Positions 1-6,956 of a stretch of DNA of 20,601 nt are shown piece by piece. A model generated the notes under the pieces. It searched no databases, had not been told where the DNA came from, and was given only the letters and a program-made list of their open reading frames with translations. A program made the position numbers and the translations under genes. Source of the DNA: an uncultured Tessaracoccus sp. (GTDB taxonomy: Bacteria > Actinomycetota > Actinomycetes > Propionibacteriales > Propionibacteriaceae); contig NZ_CAMYPD010000044.1 in the NCBI RefSeq assembly GCF_947286155.1, positions 1-20,601 of the forward strand. Direction: 5' to 3'. Numbering within the stretch: position 1 is the first letter of the stretch; every line of letters starts with the position of its first letter.

Positions 1-381
1 GAGCGGTTCTTCGGCGTGCTCACCGAGCACTACGCGGGCGCCTTCCCCGCGTGGCTGGCCCCGGTGCAGGTGTTGGGCATCCCCGTCGCCAGTGAATTCG
101 ACGACTACCTGCGCCAGATTCTTGACCGTCTCCGGGCGGAGGGAATCCGTGTGGAACTCGACGCCTCTGATGACCGCTTCGCGAAGAAGATCCGCAACGC
201 GCAGAAAGAGAAGGTGCCGTTCATGCTCATCGCCGGCGGCGAAGATCGCGACGCGGGCTCCGTCTCATTCCGCTACCGCGACGGGTCGCAACGCAACGGG
301 GTGCCCGTCGACGATGCCGTGCGTGACATCGTCGATTATGTGCGGACGCGCAACAACGCGAACCCGACGGCGCAGGCATGA
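1..381 (+). CDS. thrS: Threonyl-tRNA synthetase, C-terminal part (partial)
   Basis: The 5' end lies outside the window; the first base is already in frame and 126 codons are visible before the TGA. The residues ERFFGVLTEHYAGAFPAWLAP are the typical junction between the class II catalytic core and the anticodon-binding domain of threonyl-tRNA synthetase. The rest (VQVLGIPV, a lone helix, then KIRNAQKEKVPFMLIAGGED) fits the HGTP anticodon-binding fold that recognises tRNA-Thr. The enzyme charges tRNA-Thr with threonine in the cytoplasm. Its stop overlaps the ATG of the following HIT gene (ATGA), and thrS followed by HIT is the gene order known from mycobacteria (Rv2614c-Rv2613c). The C-terminal tail after the YVRTR helix is short and not conserved. 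Confidence 0.93.
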   Translation, partial: ERFFGVLTEHYAGAFPAWLAPVQVLGIPVASEFDDYLRQILDRLRAEGIRVELDASDDRFAKKIRNAQKEKVPFMLIAGGEDRDAGSVSFRYRDGSQRNGVPVDDAVRDIVDYVRTRNNANPTAQA

Positions 382-923
382 GCAGGGAGGCCAACGTCGA
401 AGACTCAGGAGTGTACCCCGGCGTACCGGATGCGTTTCAACGACTCTGGACGCCGCACCGCATGGTGTACATCGACGGCGAAGGCAAGCCGAAGAGCCCG
501 GGCGAGTGCCCCTTTTGCACAAGCCCCGGGAAACCCGATGATGAAGGCCTGATCGTCAGGCGGGGGGAGCACGCGTTCGTCGTGATGAACCTCTTCCCGT
601 ACAACCCCGGGCACCTGCTTATCTGCCCGTATCGGCACGTTGCCTCGTACGTCGACGCCACTCCTGAGGAGACCGTGGAGATCGCGGAGCTCACGCAGCA
701 AGCCATCCGAACACTCACGAAGGTGAGCAACCCGGCGGGGTTCAACGTCGGCATGAATCAGGGCGACGTCGCGGGTGCGGGCATCGCGATGCATCTGCAC
801 CAGCACGTGGTCCCGCGCTGGCAAGGCGATTCCAACTTCTTGCCCGTCGTGGGGCGCACGAAGGCCGTTCCACAGTTGCTCGACGATGCCCGGCAGCGGT
901 TGGCGGAGGCGTGGCAGGCCTGA
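378..923 (+). CDS. HIT-family protein, Ap4A phosphorylase-like
   Basis: A 181-residue histidine-triad protein. The catalytic triad is seen as HLHQHVVPRW (His139, His141, His143), in which the middle part of the motif attacks the alpha-phosphate of a nucleotide. A CPFC pair at 44-47, NLFPYNPGHLLICPYRH at 71-87 and the WQGDSNFLP stretch after the triad match the actinobacterial branch. Its mycobacterial member Rv2613c was characterised as a diadenosine tetraphosphate phosphorylase, so breakdown of Ap4A next to an aminoacyl-tRNA synthetase gene (synthetases make Ap4A) is a sensible role, but substrate is inferred. The ATG overlaps the thrS stop by four bases, which implies translational coupling. 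In mycobacteria a PI-phosphate synthase gene follows; here the acyltransferase gene follows directly. Confidence 0.88.
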   Translation: MSREANVEDSGVYPGVPDAFQRLWTPHRMVYIDGEGKPKSPGECPFCTSPGKPDDEGLIVRRGEHAFVVMNLFPYNPGHLLICPYRHVASYVDATPEETVEIAELTQQAIRTLTKVSNPAGFNVGMNQGDVAGAGIAMHLHQHVVPRWQGDSNFLPVVGRTKAVPQLLDDARQRLAEAWQA

Positions 924-925
924 AC

Positions 926-1750
926 GTGAACCGCATGGATCTCCTGTGGGCGCTCGGCAAACGCATCCCTCGGCGAGGTGCCGATGCATTCGCCACCCTC
1001 GCGGCCCCGATTGCGTCGCTCGGCCGGCTGCCCGCCGTCGATGCCTGGGCCGAGAGCGTGACTCGCGCCACCGGCAGCGCGCCCACCAGGAGCATGCGTC
1101 GTCGGCTCATAGCGCACTGGATTCGCAATAACCTCTGGTCACTCAGCTTGGAGCGCTGGAGCGACGCAGGTATTCACCGGGTTGCAGATATTCCCGACGA
1201 ACACGTCGCGAGGCTTCGTACCTCCCTCGCTGGCCCGGGGCTTGTGCTCGCGCTACCGCACATGGGGTCATGGGACTTTGCCGGCGCGTGGTGCGCGCGC
1301 ATCGGCATTTCGGTGGCGAGCGTTGCCGAACGGCTCCCCGACGGGATGTATGAGCGATTTCGCGCGGCCAGGGAGGGCATGGGCATGACCATCTTCCCCG
1401 TGGATCAGCCGCGCCTGCTCCCCACACTTGCCGACGCGATCCGCGCCGGGAAGATGGTGTGTTTGCTCGCAGACCGTGACTTGTCGGCTCACGGCATCCG
1501 CGTCCCGTGGCCGGATTCGGCGGAGACGATTTCCGTGCCGGCGGGGCCAGCCCTGCTGGCACGCCGAACTGGAGCCGACCTTCGCGTGGCGACGACGCAC
1601 TTCGCGGGCGGACGACTCGGCATGACCGTGTCGCCAACCATCACCGGTGACACCCCCGATGCACTGATGCGTGGGGTGGTGGAGCACTTCGCCGAGGGTG
1701 TTCGTCGGCATCCCGATTCATGGCTGATGTTGCGCGAGGCGTTCCTATGA
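926..1750 (+). CDS. patA: Phosphatidylinositol mannoside acyltransferase (PatA-like)
   Basis: A LPLAT/HtrB-type acyltransferase of about 274 residues that in mycobacteria transfers palmitate to the 6-position of the mannose of PIM1/PIM2 at the inner face of the plasma membrane. The catalytic block is seen as LALPHMGSWDFAG (H-x4-D), followed by VAERL, then LADRDLSAHGIRVPW and VPAGPALLARRTGA, all in PatA order. In the Mycobacterium enzyme the partner of the catalytic His is a Glu in an AERD segment; here that position is Asp (LADRD). Start is uncertain: GTG at 911 has a GGAGG only one base upstream, GTG at 926 has GGCAGG at usable distance, and ATG 935 has no clear site; I chose 926. It overlaps pimA by four bases (ATGA), so the pair is very likely co-translated. 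Confidence 0.87.
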   Translation: MNRMDLLWALGKRIPRRGADAFATLAAPIASLGRLPAVDAWAESVTRATGSAPTRSMRRRLIAHWIRNNLWSLSLERWSDAGIHRVADIPDEHVARLRTSLAGPGLVLALPHMGSWDFAGAWCARIGISVASVAERLPDGMYERFRAAREGMGMTIFPVDQPRLLPTLADAIRAGKMVCLLADRDLSAHGIRVPWPDSAETISVPAGPALLARRTGADLRVATTHFAGGRLGMTVSPTITGDTPDALMRGVVEHFAEGVRRHPDSWLMLREAFL

Positions 1751-2763
1751 AGATCGGGATTGTCTGCCCGTACTCCTTCGACCAACCCGGAGGTGTGGGA
1801 ACGCACGTGCGGGGGCTCGCCCACTGGCTGCACGAGCAGGGCCACGGGGTGCTCGTAGTGGCGCCAGGCACCGGCTCGTCGAAGCCAGGGGAGATGCTCG
1901 TCGGAGACTCGGTGCCCCTGCAATTCAACGGATCGACGGCGCACCTCGCGCTGGCTCCGGCGCAAGCTCGGCGGGCGATCGCGGCACTGCGCGAGGCAGA
2001 CGTCGTGCACGTCCACGAACCGTTGACGCCTGGCCTCAGCTTTGCGGCGGCGAGGGCCTGCCGACCGCTGGTGGTCACCCATCATGCACAGTTCGCGCCA
2101 GGCCTCCTCACCCCGTTGCTGCGGATGCGTTCCGCCATGATCGGGCGGCGCGTGTCCCTCGCAGTCTCCGACGGTGCGGCCGCCACAGCCTTGGCCGCGA
2201 CGGGGGCTCACCCCGACGTGATCCCCAACGGCATTGCTCTTCCGGAAGAAAACGACAAACCGACGTCGCAACTTCCCGTCGTGTTGTACGTCGGTCGCAG
2301 AGATGATGCGCGCAAGGGTTACCCCATCTTCGAAGCAGTTGCGGAGCGGATGTCGCACGAAGCGCGGTTCGTTGCGCTGGGCCCTGGCCGGGTGTCTTCG
2401 CACCACATCGCCGAATATGGTGCGGTTACGGACGCTGAACGAAATGCGTGGCTGCACGAAGCGAGTGTCCTCGTGGCGCCCAATACCTTCGGGGAATCAT
2501 TCGGCCTGGTTCTCGTCGAGGCGCTCGCACATGGATGTGGGGTAGTGGCGTCAGATCTACCCACATTTCGTGCCGTCGCCGACGACCCGCGGTGCATGAG
2601 CTGGTTCCCTCCTGGCGACGTCGAAGCCGCCACGGAAGCGCTGAGGAAACGGCTGACGGTGGGAGGTGACGCGTCGATCGCCAGGGAACTTGCCGCGCGC
2701 TATTCGTGGGAGCACATCGGGCCGCGCATCGTCGCTGCCTACGAACAAGCGCGAGCCCAGTAG
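1747..2763 (+). CDS. pimA: Phosphatidylinositol alpha-mannosyltransferase
   Basis: A GT-B glycosyltransferase of family GT4, 338 residues. It opens with MKIGIVCPYSFDQPGGVGTH, close to the known PimA N terminus with the PGG loop that meets GDP-mannose. Further on are VHVHEPL and THHAQF, which carry family histidines. The C-terminal nucleotide-sugar domain shows YVGRRDDARKGYP (Arg and Lys for the phosphates) and the E-x7-E motif ESFGLVLVE (Glu250 and Glu258). It adds the first mannose to phosphatidylinositol on the cytoplasmic side of the membrane, starting phosphatidylinositol mannosides, lipomannan and related glycolipids. The ATG at 1747 overlaps the patA stop; a longer reading from 1720 is not needed and would break the conserved start. 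Its TAG stop forms part of a TANNNT box in front of the next gene. Confidence 0.93.
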   Translation: MKIGIVCPYSFDQPGGVGTHVRGLAHWLHEQGHGVLVVAPGTGSSKPGEMLVGDSVPLQFNGSTAHLALAPAQARRAIAALREADVVHVHEPLTPGLSFAAARACRPLVVTHHAQFAPGLLTPLLRMRSAMIGRRVSLAVSDGAAATALAATGAHPDVIPNGIALPEENDKPTSQLPVVLYVGRRDDARKGYPIFEAVAERMSHEARFVALGPGRVSSHHIAEYGAVTDAERNAWLHEASVLVAPNTFGESFGLVLVEALAHGCGVVASDLPTFRAVADDPRCMSWFPPGDVEAATEALRKRLTVGGDASIARELAARYSWEHIGPRIVAAYEQARAQ

Positions 2764-2766
2764 TAT
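2761..2766 (+). promoter_or_regulatory. -10 box (TAGTAT) of a leaderless promoter, overlapping the pimA stop
   Basis: TAGTAT fits the actinobacterial -10 pattern TANNNT and lies seven bases before the GTG at 2774, so transcription would begin at the start codon itself. No Shine-Dalgarno sequence is visible between the box and the GTG. The first three bases of the box are the stop codon of pimA. No convincing -35 box is seen. Confidence 0.45.
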
Positions 2767-2773
2767 AGAGACT

Positions 2774-3364
2774 GTGACGGAGCAGCGCTGGGACACCGAC
2801 CGCGTATTCACCATCCCTAACGTGCTGTCGTTCTTGCGCTTGGCGGCCATCCCCGTGTTCGTGTGGTTGATAATCGCCGGTCAGTACCTGGCTGCGGTGA
2901 TCGTGCTGGTGGTGTCTGCCGTCACGGATTGGTTCGACGGCTACCTTGCCCGCAGATTGCGCCAGCGCACCAAGCTCGGCGCACAGCTCGATCCAATCAC
3001 CGATCGGCTGTATATCTTGTCGACGATCATCGCGTTCATGGTGCGAGGCATCTTCCCGTGGTGGTTCGTGGCGATCCTGCTCGCGCGAGACCTCATGCTG
3101 CTCCTGCTCGTGCCATCGCTGCGGCGCAGCGGACAGACATACTTGCCTGTGAACCTTGTCGGCAAGGCGGGCACATTCACACTGCTGCTCGCCTTTCCTG
3201 TCGTGCTCGTCTCGGCTCCCGAGGCCTTCGACTTCCAAGTTGCATATGTGTTGGGGTGGGCGATCGCCGTCGCCGGGGCGTGTCTGTACTGGGCTGCGGG
3301 GATGCTGTATTTGCGCGAGACGATCCGCCTTTCTCGTGCCAGGCGCGCAGAAGTGAGCGGCTAG
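2774..3364 (+). CDS. CDP-alcohol phosphatidyltransferase (PgsA2-like)
   Basis: A 196-residue membrane enzyme that joins a CDP-diacylglycerol phosphatidyl group to an alcohol. The family signature D-x2-D-G-x2-A-R-x8-G-x3-D-x3-D is complete at residues 52-77 (DWFDGYLAR, then GAQLDPITD), giving the metal-binding Asp52, 55, 73 and 77. About six hydrophobic segments follow. Details outside the signature (TIPNVLSFLRLAAIPVF, GIFPWWFV, LPVNLVGKAGTF) look like the Mycobacterium Rv1822 protein, and the downstream DUF881 gene order supports the same. I therefore read it as the PgsA2 orthologue and not as the PI-phosphate synthase missing upstream; the acceptor alcohol cannot be told from sequence. The start is GTG 2774, favoured by alignment length and the leaderless box; upstream codons back to 2666 lie inside pimA. 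Confidence 0.85.
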   Translation: MTEQRWDTDRVFTIPNVLSFLRLAAIPVFVWLIIAGQYLAAVIVLVVSAVTDWFDGYLARRLRQRTKLGAQLDPITDRLYILSTIIAFMVRGIFPWWFVAILLARDLMLLLLVPSLRRSGQTYLPVNLVGKAGTFTLLLAFPVVLVSAPEAFDFQVAYVLGWAIAVAGACLYWAAGMLYLRETIRLSRARRAEVSG

Positions 3365-4135
3365 ATGACGCGTCCGCCAGACGAATCCATGAGTCTGCTG
3401 CGCACGGTGACCGAAGGCGCCCTTGAGCCGGAGTATCGGTCGACGCAAGCACCTCGTCGCAGGCCCGTCGTGTCGTTCATCACCGTCGCGTTAATCATTT
3501 CGTTGCTGACGTACGCGCTCGTCCAGACCTTCACGACCCGCGACGTCCGAGCAGCGCAACGATCAGCCGTGCTGGCTGAGGTGACGGACGCACAGCAACA
3601 TCAACATGAGCTCGAGCAGCGAATCCGGCAGCTCGAAGACGAGATTCGGGAGCTCCAGCTCACGCATCTGGATGACCCGCAGACCCGCGCGCAGCTGCAG
3701 GAAGCAGAATTACTCAGCGGCGCCGTCGCGGTGGAGGGCCCCGGCGTCGTGGTGACCGTCGACGATGCACCCGACGCCACGGGCACCGAAGGGCGTGTGC
3801 TCGACTCGGATCTGTCGCAGCTCGTATCCGGGCTGTTTGAGGCCGGGGCGGAGGCCGTCGCGGTGAACGGCCGACGCATCACCTCGCGTACTCCGATCCG
3901 CTCCGCAGGCGCAGCGGTGACCGTCGATTACGTATCGCTGAACCCGCCGTACCGCGTTGAGGCCATCGGCGACCCGGGCCAGCTCCCGGCACGGTTTGCC
4001 GCGACGCGCGCATCGAACTGGTGGCAGTACCTGGTGATGAACTACGGACTTACACTGGACTTCACGCAGTCTGACGGTGAGTTGCTCTTGCCTGCAGACC
4101 CTGGCTTGGGCGTGACGTTGGCGAAAGGAGACTGA
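3365..4135 (+). CDS. DUF881 family membrane-anchored protein
   Basis: A 256-residue protein with a short basic cytoplasmic N terminus, one membrane segment at about residues 35-56 (VVSFITVALIISLLTYALVQTF), a charged coiled coil at about 62-100 (ELEQRIRQLEDEIRELQ) and then the DUF881 domain outside the membrane (GPGVVVTVDDAP, LVSGLFEAGAEAVAVNGRRI, YRVEAIGD). It corresponds to Rv1823. The biochemical role of DUF881 proteins is not established; the fold resembles FtsB/DivIC-like coiled-coil anchors followed by a small alpha/beta domain. The ATG directly follows the previous TAG, and the next gene starts right after the TGA, so the three genes form a tight operon. ATG 3389 is another possible start. 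Confidence 0.88.
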   Translation: MTRPPDESMSLLRTVTEGALEPEYRSTQAPRRRPVVSFITVALIISLLTYALVQTFTTRDVRAAQRSAVLAEVTDAQQHQHELEQRIRQLEDEIRELQLTHLDDPQTRAQLQEAELLSGAVAVEGPGVVVTVDDAPDATGTEGRVLDSDLSQLVSGLFEAGAEAVAVNGRRITSRTPIRSAGAAVTVDYVSLNPPYRVEAIGDPGQLPARFAATRASNWWQYLVMNYGLTLDFTQSDGELLLPADPGLGVTLAKGD

Positions 4136-4468
4136 GTGTTCGCAATCCTTGGGCTGGCCGCCGGCATTGTGGTGGGGCTCTGGCTGCAGCCAACGCTGCC
4201 ACCGATGCTCACCCCCTATTTCCCCATCGCGATCGTTGCCGCGCTTGACGCCATCTTGGGCGCCACGCGCGCCTACTTGGAGGGCGTCTTCAGCGACCGC
4301 GTGTTTCTGGTGAGCTTCCTGTCCAACGTGCTCATCGCCGGACTCATCGTGTTCATCGGCGACCAGATCGGCGTGGGCTCGCAGCTATCGACGGGCGTCG
4401 TGGTGGTGCTCGGTATCCGTATCTTCACGAACGCCGCGGCAGTCCGGAGGGCTATTTTCCATGCCTGA
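4136..4468 (+). CDS. sbp: Small basic membrane protein Sbp (DUF1290)
   Basis: A 110-residue very hydrophobic protein with three or four membrane segments. The run PYFPIAIVAALDAILGATRAYLEG followed by FSDRVFLVSFLSNVLIAGLIVFIGDQIGV and IRIFTNAAAVRR is characteristic of DUF1290/Sbp, known from Bacillus (next to cell division genes) and from actinobacteria as Rv1824. It sits between two DUF881 genes in all three settings I know, suggesting that the three proteins work together in the membrane, but no reaction is known. It starts with GTG immediately after the TGA of the first DUF881 gene and overlaps the second by eight bases. Confidence 0.9.
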   Translation: MFAILGLAAGIVVGLWLQPTLPPMLTPYFPIAIVAALDAILGATRAYLEGVFSDRVFLVSFLSNVLIAGLIVFIGDQIGVGSQLSTGVVVVLGIRIFTNAAAVRRAIFHA

Positions 4469-5231
4469 ATCCGATCCGAAACCGGACGAGACCACCGACG
4501 CACCACGGCGCACCGCCCCTGCCCGCCCGTGGCTCAAGGATTCCCTCCGGCCTTCGAAAGGCCAAGCTATCGCCGCAGCAGTGCTGTTTGTGACCGCGCT
4601 GATGGTGACGTGGACAGTGCGCTCACAAGACGCCCAGCCTGAGTTCGCCCATGCCCGCCAAGAAGACCTCGTGCAGCTGCTCGACACGGTAACGAGCCAG
4701 AATCGCGCGCTCGAAACCGAGCTGCGGGAACTGCAATCGAACCGCGACGAGTTGCTCAGCGGTGCCGACAAGGCCCAAACGGCTCGGGAAGATGCCCGAC
4801 GGCGGCTCGAGCAACTGCAGATTCTCGCCGGCACCATCCCTGCGCACGGCCCCGGGATCCGCATCGAGATTTCTGCTGATGCTGGGAAGATAACACCAGA
4901 ACTCATGCTGAACGCCGTGGATGAACTGCGCGACGCCGGCGCAGAAGTGATCGAGATCAACGACACGCTGCGGATTGTTGTCGACACCGCATTCACCGTC
5001 GCCGACGATGGCGCACTGCAAGCCGACGGTCAGACGTTGACGCTGCCGCTCACGATGGAGATCATCGGTGATCCCGTCACGTTGGAAGCAGGAGCGAGGT
5101 TTCGCGGTGGCCTTGTTAGCCAGGTGGAGGGCCCACGCGTGGGCGGCACCGTCCACATCACCCAATTGGATGAGGTACGTATCGATTCGGTGGTGGAACC
5201 TCGTCGAAATGAGTTTGCCCGACCCCGGTAG
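4461..5231 (+). CDS. DUF881 family membrane-anchored protein (second copy)
   Basis: A 256-residue paralogue of the protein encoded at 3365-4135 and the counterpart of Rv1825. The N terminus is rich in Pro and charged residues, one membrane segment lies at about 35-53 (AIAAAVLFVTALMVTWTV), a long coiled coil at about 64-121 (ALETELRELQSNRDELL), then the DUF881 domain (GTIPAHGPGIRIEISAD, VDELRDAGAEVIEINDTLRIV, PLTMEIIGDP). The two copies share layout and the IGDP element but differ strongly elsewhere, so this is an old duplication. The gene overlaps sbp by eight bases. After its TAG stop mycobacteria have gcvH; here the GarA-like gene follows after 48 bases. Confidence 0.88.
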   Translation: MPESDPKPDETTDAPRRTAPARPWLKDSLRPSKGQAIAAAVLFVTALMVTWTVRSQDAQPEFAHARQEDLVQLLDTVTSQNRALETELRELQSNRDELLSGADKAQTAREDARRRLEQLQILAGTIPAHGPGIRIEISADAGKITPELMLNAVDELRDAGAEVIEINDTLRIVVDTAFTVADDGALQADGQTLTLPLTMEIIGDPVTLEAGARFRGGLVSQVEGPRVGGTVHITQLDEVRIDSVVEPRRNEFARPR

Positions 5232-5256
5232 GGTTGCGTGCGATAGGGTTGACATG
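5229..5256 (+). promoter_or_regulatory. Tandem TAGGGTTG repeat, possible promoter boxes before the FHA gene
   Basis: TAGGGTTG occurs twice, at 5229-5236 and 5244-5251, 15 bases apart. Each begins with a TANNNT match (TAGGGT). The first copy contains the stop codon of the second DUF881 gene. They lie 30-50 bases before the FHA start and could give it its own transcript in addition to read-through. No good -35 box is visible, so support is weak. Confidence 0.3.
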
Positions 5257-5279
5257 ACGACGCGATGAAAGGGATTGGG

Positions 5280-5762
5280 ATGAGGTGCATCAAGTGCGGC
5301 ACGGAGTGCGCTGAGACTGCAAGGTTCTGCAGTCACTGCGGAGCTCAGCTCGAGCCCTCGACGGACACCACGTCGACGTTCGCAGCGATTGACGTGCCAA
5401 TGGACTACGGGTCCCCCTCTTCTGTAGGCGATGCGGCAAAAGGCCTCGCGCCAGGTAACGCGCTCCTTGTCGTCCGACTCGGCACGGGCGATGAATCGCG
5501 GTTCCTCATCGACGCCGACATCACCACCGTGGGGCGTCACCCTGAGTCCGATATCTTCCTCGACGACATCACCGTCTCGAGGCATCACGCCAAGTTCATC
5601 CGAGTCGACGGAACCTTATTCTTGGAAGATCTCGGCAGTCTGAATGGCACGTACATCAACCGCACCCTGATCGACGGAAGGGCACAAGTCCGCGCCGGTG
5701 ACGAAATCCAAATCGGCAAGTACCGGGCCATGATCGTGCTGGGTGATTCCGGGGCCGCCTAA
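5280..5762 (+). CDS. garA: FHA-domain regulator, GarA/OdhI-like, with N-terminal zinc ribbon
   Basis: A 160-residue cytoplasmic protein. Residues 3-20 form a zinc ribbon (C3-x2-C6 and C17-x2-C20). At 29-34 DTTSTF resembles the ETTSVF segment of GarA/OdhI whose threonines are phosphorylated by PknB and PknG. Residues 61 onward are an FHA domain with GRHPESDIFLDD, VSRHHA and GSLNGTYIN, carrying the Arg, Ser and Asn that grip phosphothreonine. In known actinobacteria this protein brakes 2-oxoglutarate dehydrogenase and controls glutamate metabolism, with phosphorylation switching it off; that role is inferred here. Gene order (DUF881 before, FtsR after) agrees with Rv1827. I chose ATG 5280 because AAAGGG at 5268-5273 is correctly spaced; ATG 5265 would place it inside the coding sequence. 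The zinc ribbon is not in the mycobacterial protein as I know it. Confidence 0.87.
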   Translation: MRCIKCGTECAETARFCSHCGAQLEPSTDTTSTFAAIDVPMDYGSPSSVGDAAKGLAPGNALLVVRLGTGDESRFLIDADITTVGRHPESDIFLDDITVSRHHAKFIRVDGTLFLEDLGSLNGTYINRTLIDGRAQVRAGDEIQIGKYRAMIVLGDSGAA

Positions 5763-6454
5763 TGGCTTCCGGGGCGCGCACCATCGGACGCGTTCTTGAG
5801 ATGATCCGGGGAGAATTCCCCGATATTTCGGTCTCCAAGCTGCGATACCTCGAGGCCGAGGGCCTCATATCGCCGGATCGGCAGCAACCCTCCGGCTATC
5901 GACGTTTTAGCCAGGATGATGTTGACCGTCTCCTCTACGTATTGCGCGCGCAGCGCGACCGCTATCTGCCGCTCAAAGTGATCCGTGAAGAACTGGAAGC
6001 GCTTGATCGCGGAGAAGACCCAGCCACGGTGACGCAAGAGCCCGAAGACCGGGAGGAATCCGAACCCGACCCCCCGCGCCCGCACACGCGCACGGCGCAG
6101 AAGGGTGGTCAGCTGCTCACCAGGCGTCAGTTGCTGCAGGAGTCGGGGCTGGGGGAGGCGTCGCTGATTCACCTGGAGCGCATGCGCTTGATTGAGCCGC
6201 GTCGGGGGACTGCCTGCTATGGGCGTGAGGCGGTGGCGGTTGCCGTCGCTGCGAAACGCCTCAGCCACTATGGCGTCGACCTGCGTCAGATGAAGGTGCT
6301 CCAGCAAGCCGCCAGCGTCGAGGCCGCGCTCGTCGAGCAGGTGCTCGAACCGTTTCGACGTCGTGGTTCAGCCCCCAATGAGATTGTCGTCGACGTGTAC
6401 CGCGTCGTCTTGCAAGCCCACGCCGCATTGCTTCATGGACAGATCAATGGATGA
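5762..6454 (+). CDS. ftsR: MerR-family regulator, FtsR-like
   Basis: A 230-residue DNA-binding protein. The N-terminal MerR winged helix-turn-helix is clear: TIGRVLEMIRGEFPDISVSKLRYLEAEGLI, then PSGYRRFSQDDVDRLLYVLRAQRDRYLPL. This version closely resembles FtsR of Corynebacterium and Rv1828, a regulator linked to ftsZ expression. After an acidic, Pro-rich linker (about residues 90-118) comes a second helical domain with its own HTH-like stretch (LTRRQLLQESGLGEASLIHLERMRLIEP), a feature of this subfamily. Whether it controls ftsZ here is inferred. The ATG overlaps the stop of the FHA gene by one base (TAATG), and the 3' end overlaps the nuclease gene. Confidence 0.88.
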   Translation: MASGARTIGRVLEMIRGEFPDISVSKLRYLEAEGLISPDRQQPSGYRRFSQDDVDRLLYVLRAQRDRYLPLKVIREELEALDRGEDPATVTQEPEDREESEPDPPRPHTRTAQKGGQLLTRRQLLQESGLGEASLIHLERMRLIEPRRGTACYGREAVAVAVAAKRLSHYGVDLRQMKVLQQAASVEAALVEQVLEPFRRRGSAPNEIVVDVYRVVLQAHAALLHGQING

Positions 6455-6956
6455 CTTCGACCAGTTTGACCGCCAGATGCTGAACCTCGAGGTGCTCGGC
6501 ATCAGGGTGTTGGGTGGCGATGACGCGCCCGTGCTTCTGCTCAACGAGCCATCAGGAACGACGTTGCTGCCCATTTGGATTGGGCACGTCGAGGCCGCCG
6601 CGATCGCGCTCCAACTCTCGGATGATGCGAACGTGAATCGCCCGCTCACGCATGACCTCCTGGCCAATGTCATCGCCGAGTTCGCGGGTGAGGCTGCGGG
6701 GCGGGTCATCATCACTCACATGGAAGAGGGTCTGTTCTATGCCCGTATTCGCGTGCTTGACCTCGATCTCGACGCACGGCCAAGCGACGCGGTTGCGTTG
6801 GCGTTGAGGCTCGGCTGGCCCATCCAGTGCCCCCGCATGCTCATGGATCAAGTTGGGGTTGAGGTTGATGAACTTCCATCTGACGAAGTCGACGAGTTCC
6901 GAGCTTTCCTGGATTCCGTCAACGCCGACGACTTCTCCGACGGTGAAAACACCTAG
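6447..6956 (+). CDS. Bifunctional nuclease family protein (DUF151)
   Basis: A protein of about 169 residues whose core LEVLGIRV, PVLLLNEPSGTTLLPIWIGHVEAAAIAL, RPLTHDLL and LDARPSDAVALALRLGWPI is typical of DUF151/BFN proteins. Plant members were reported to have both RNase and DNase activity, hence the name; the bacterial role is not settled. It corresponds to Rv1829, including the acidic C-terminal FRAFLDSVNADDF. The start is ambiguous: ATG 6447 (eight-base overlap with the MerR gene) or ATG 6435; the longer reading back to 6363 is a shadow of the MerR gene. It is the last gene of the tightly packed part; 166 non-coding bases follow. Confidence 0.87.
   Translation: MDDFDQFDRQMLNLEVLGIRVLGGDDAPVLLLNEPSGTTLLPIWIGHVEAAAIALQLSDDANVNRPLTHDLLANVIAEFAGEAAGRVIITHMEEGLFYARIRVLDLDLDARPSDAVALALRLGWPIQCPRMLMDQVGVEVDELPSDEVDEFRAFLDSVNADDFSDGENT

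Noticed and set aside
2774..3364. Reading the phosphatidyltransferase as the relocated PI-phosphate synthase
   Set aside because: Segments outside the signature and the downstream gene order fit Rv1822 (PgsA2) better; kept only as an alternative.
1489..3448. Two long open frames on the minus strand (1489-2457 and 2426-3448)
   Set aside because: They lie opposite patA, pimA and the phosphatidyltransferase gene, show no family motifs and are rich in Arg/His/Gln as expected for antisense shadows in high-GC DNA.
5254..5268. Tiny leader frame ATG ACG ACG CGA TGA before the FHA gene
   Set aside because: Four codons with no ribosome binding site and no repeated regulatory codons; likely chance.
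4623..5588. Minus-strand open frame of 321 codons across the second DUF881 and FHA genes
   Set aside because: It covers two well-supported plus-strand genes and has no recognisable domain.
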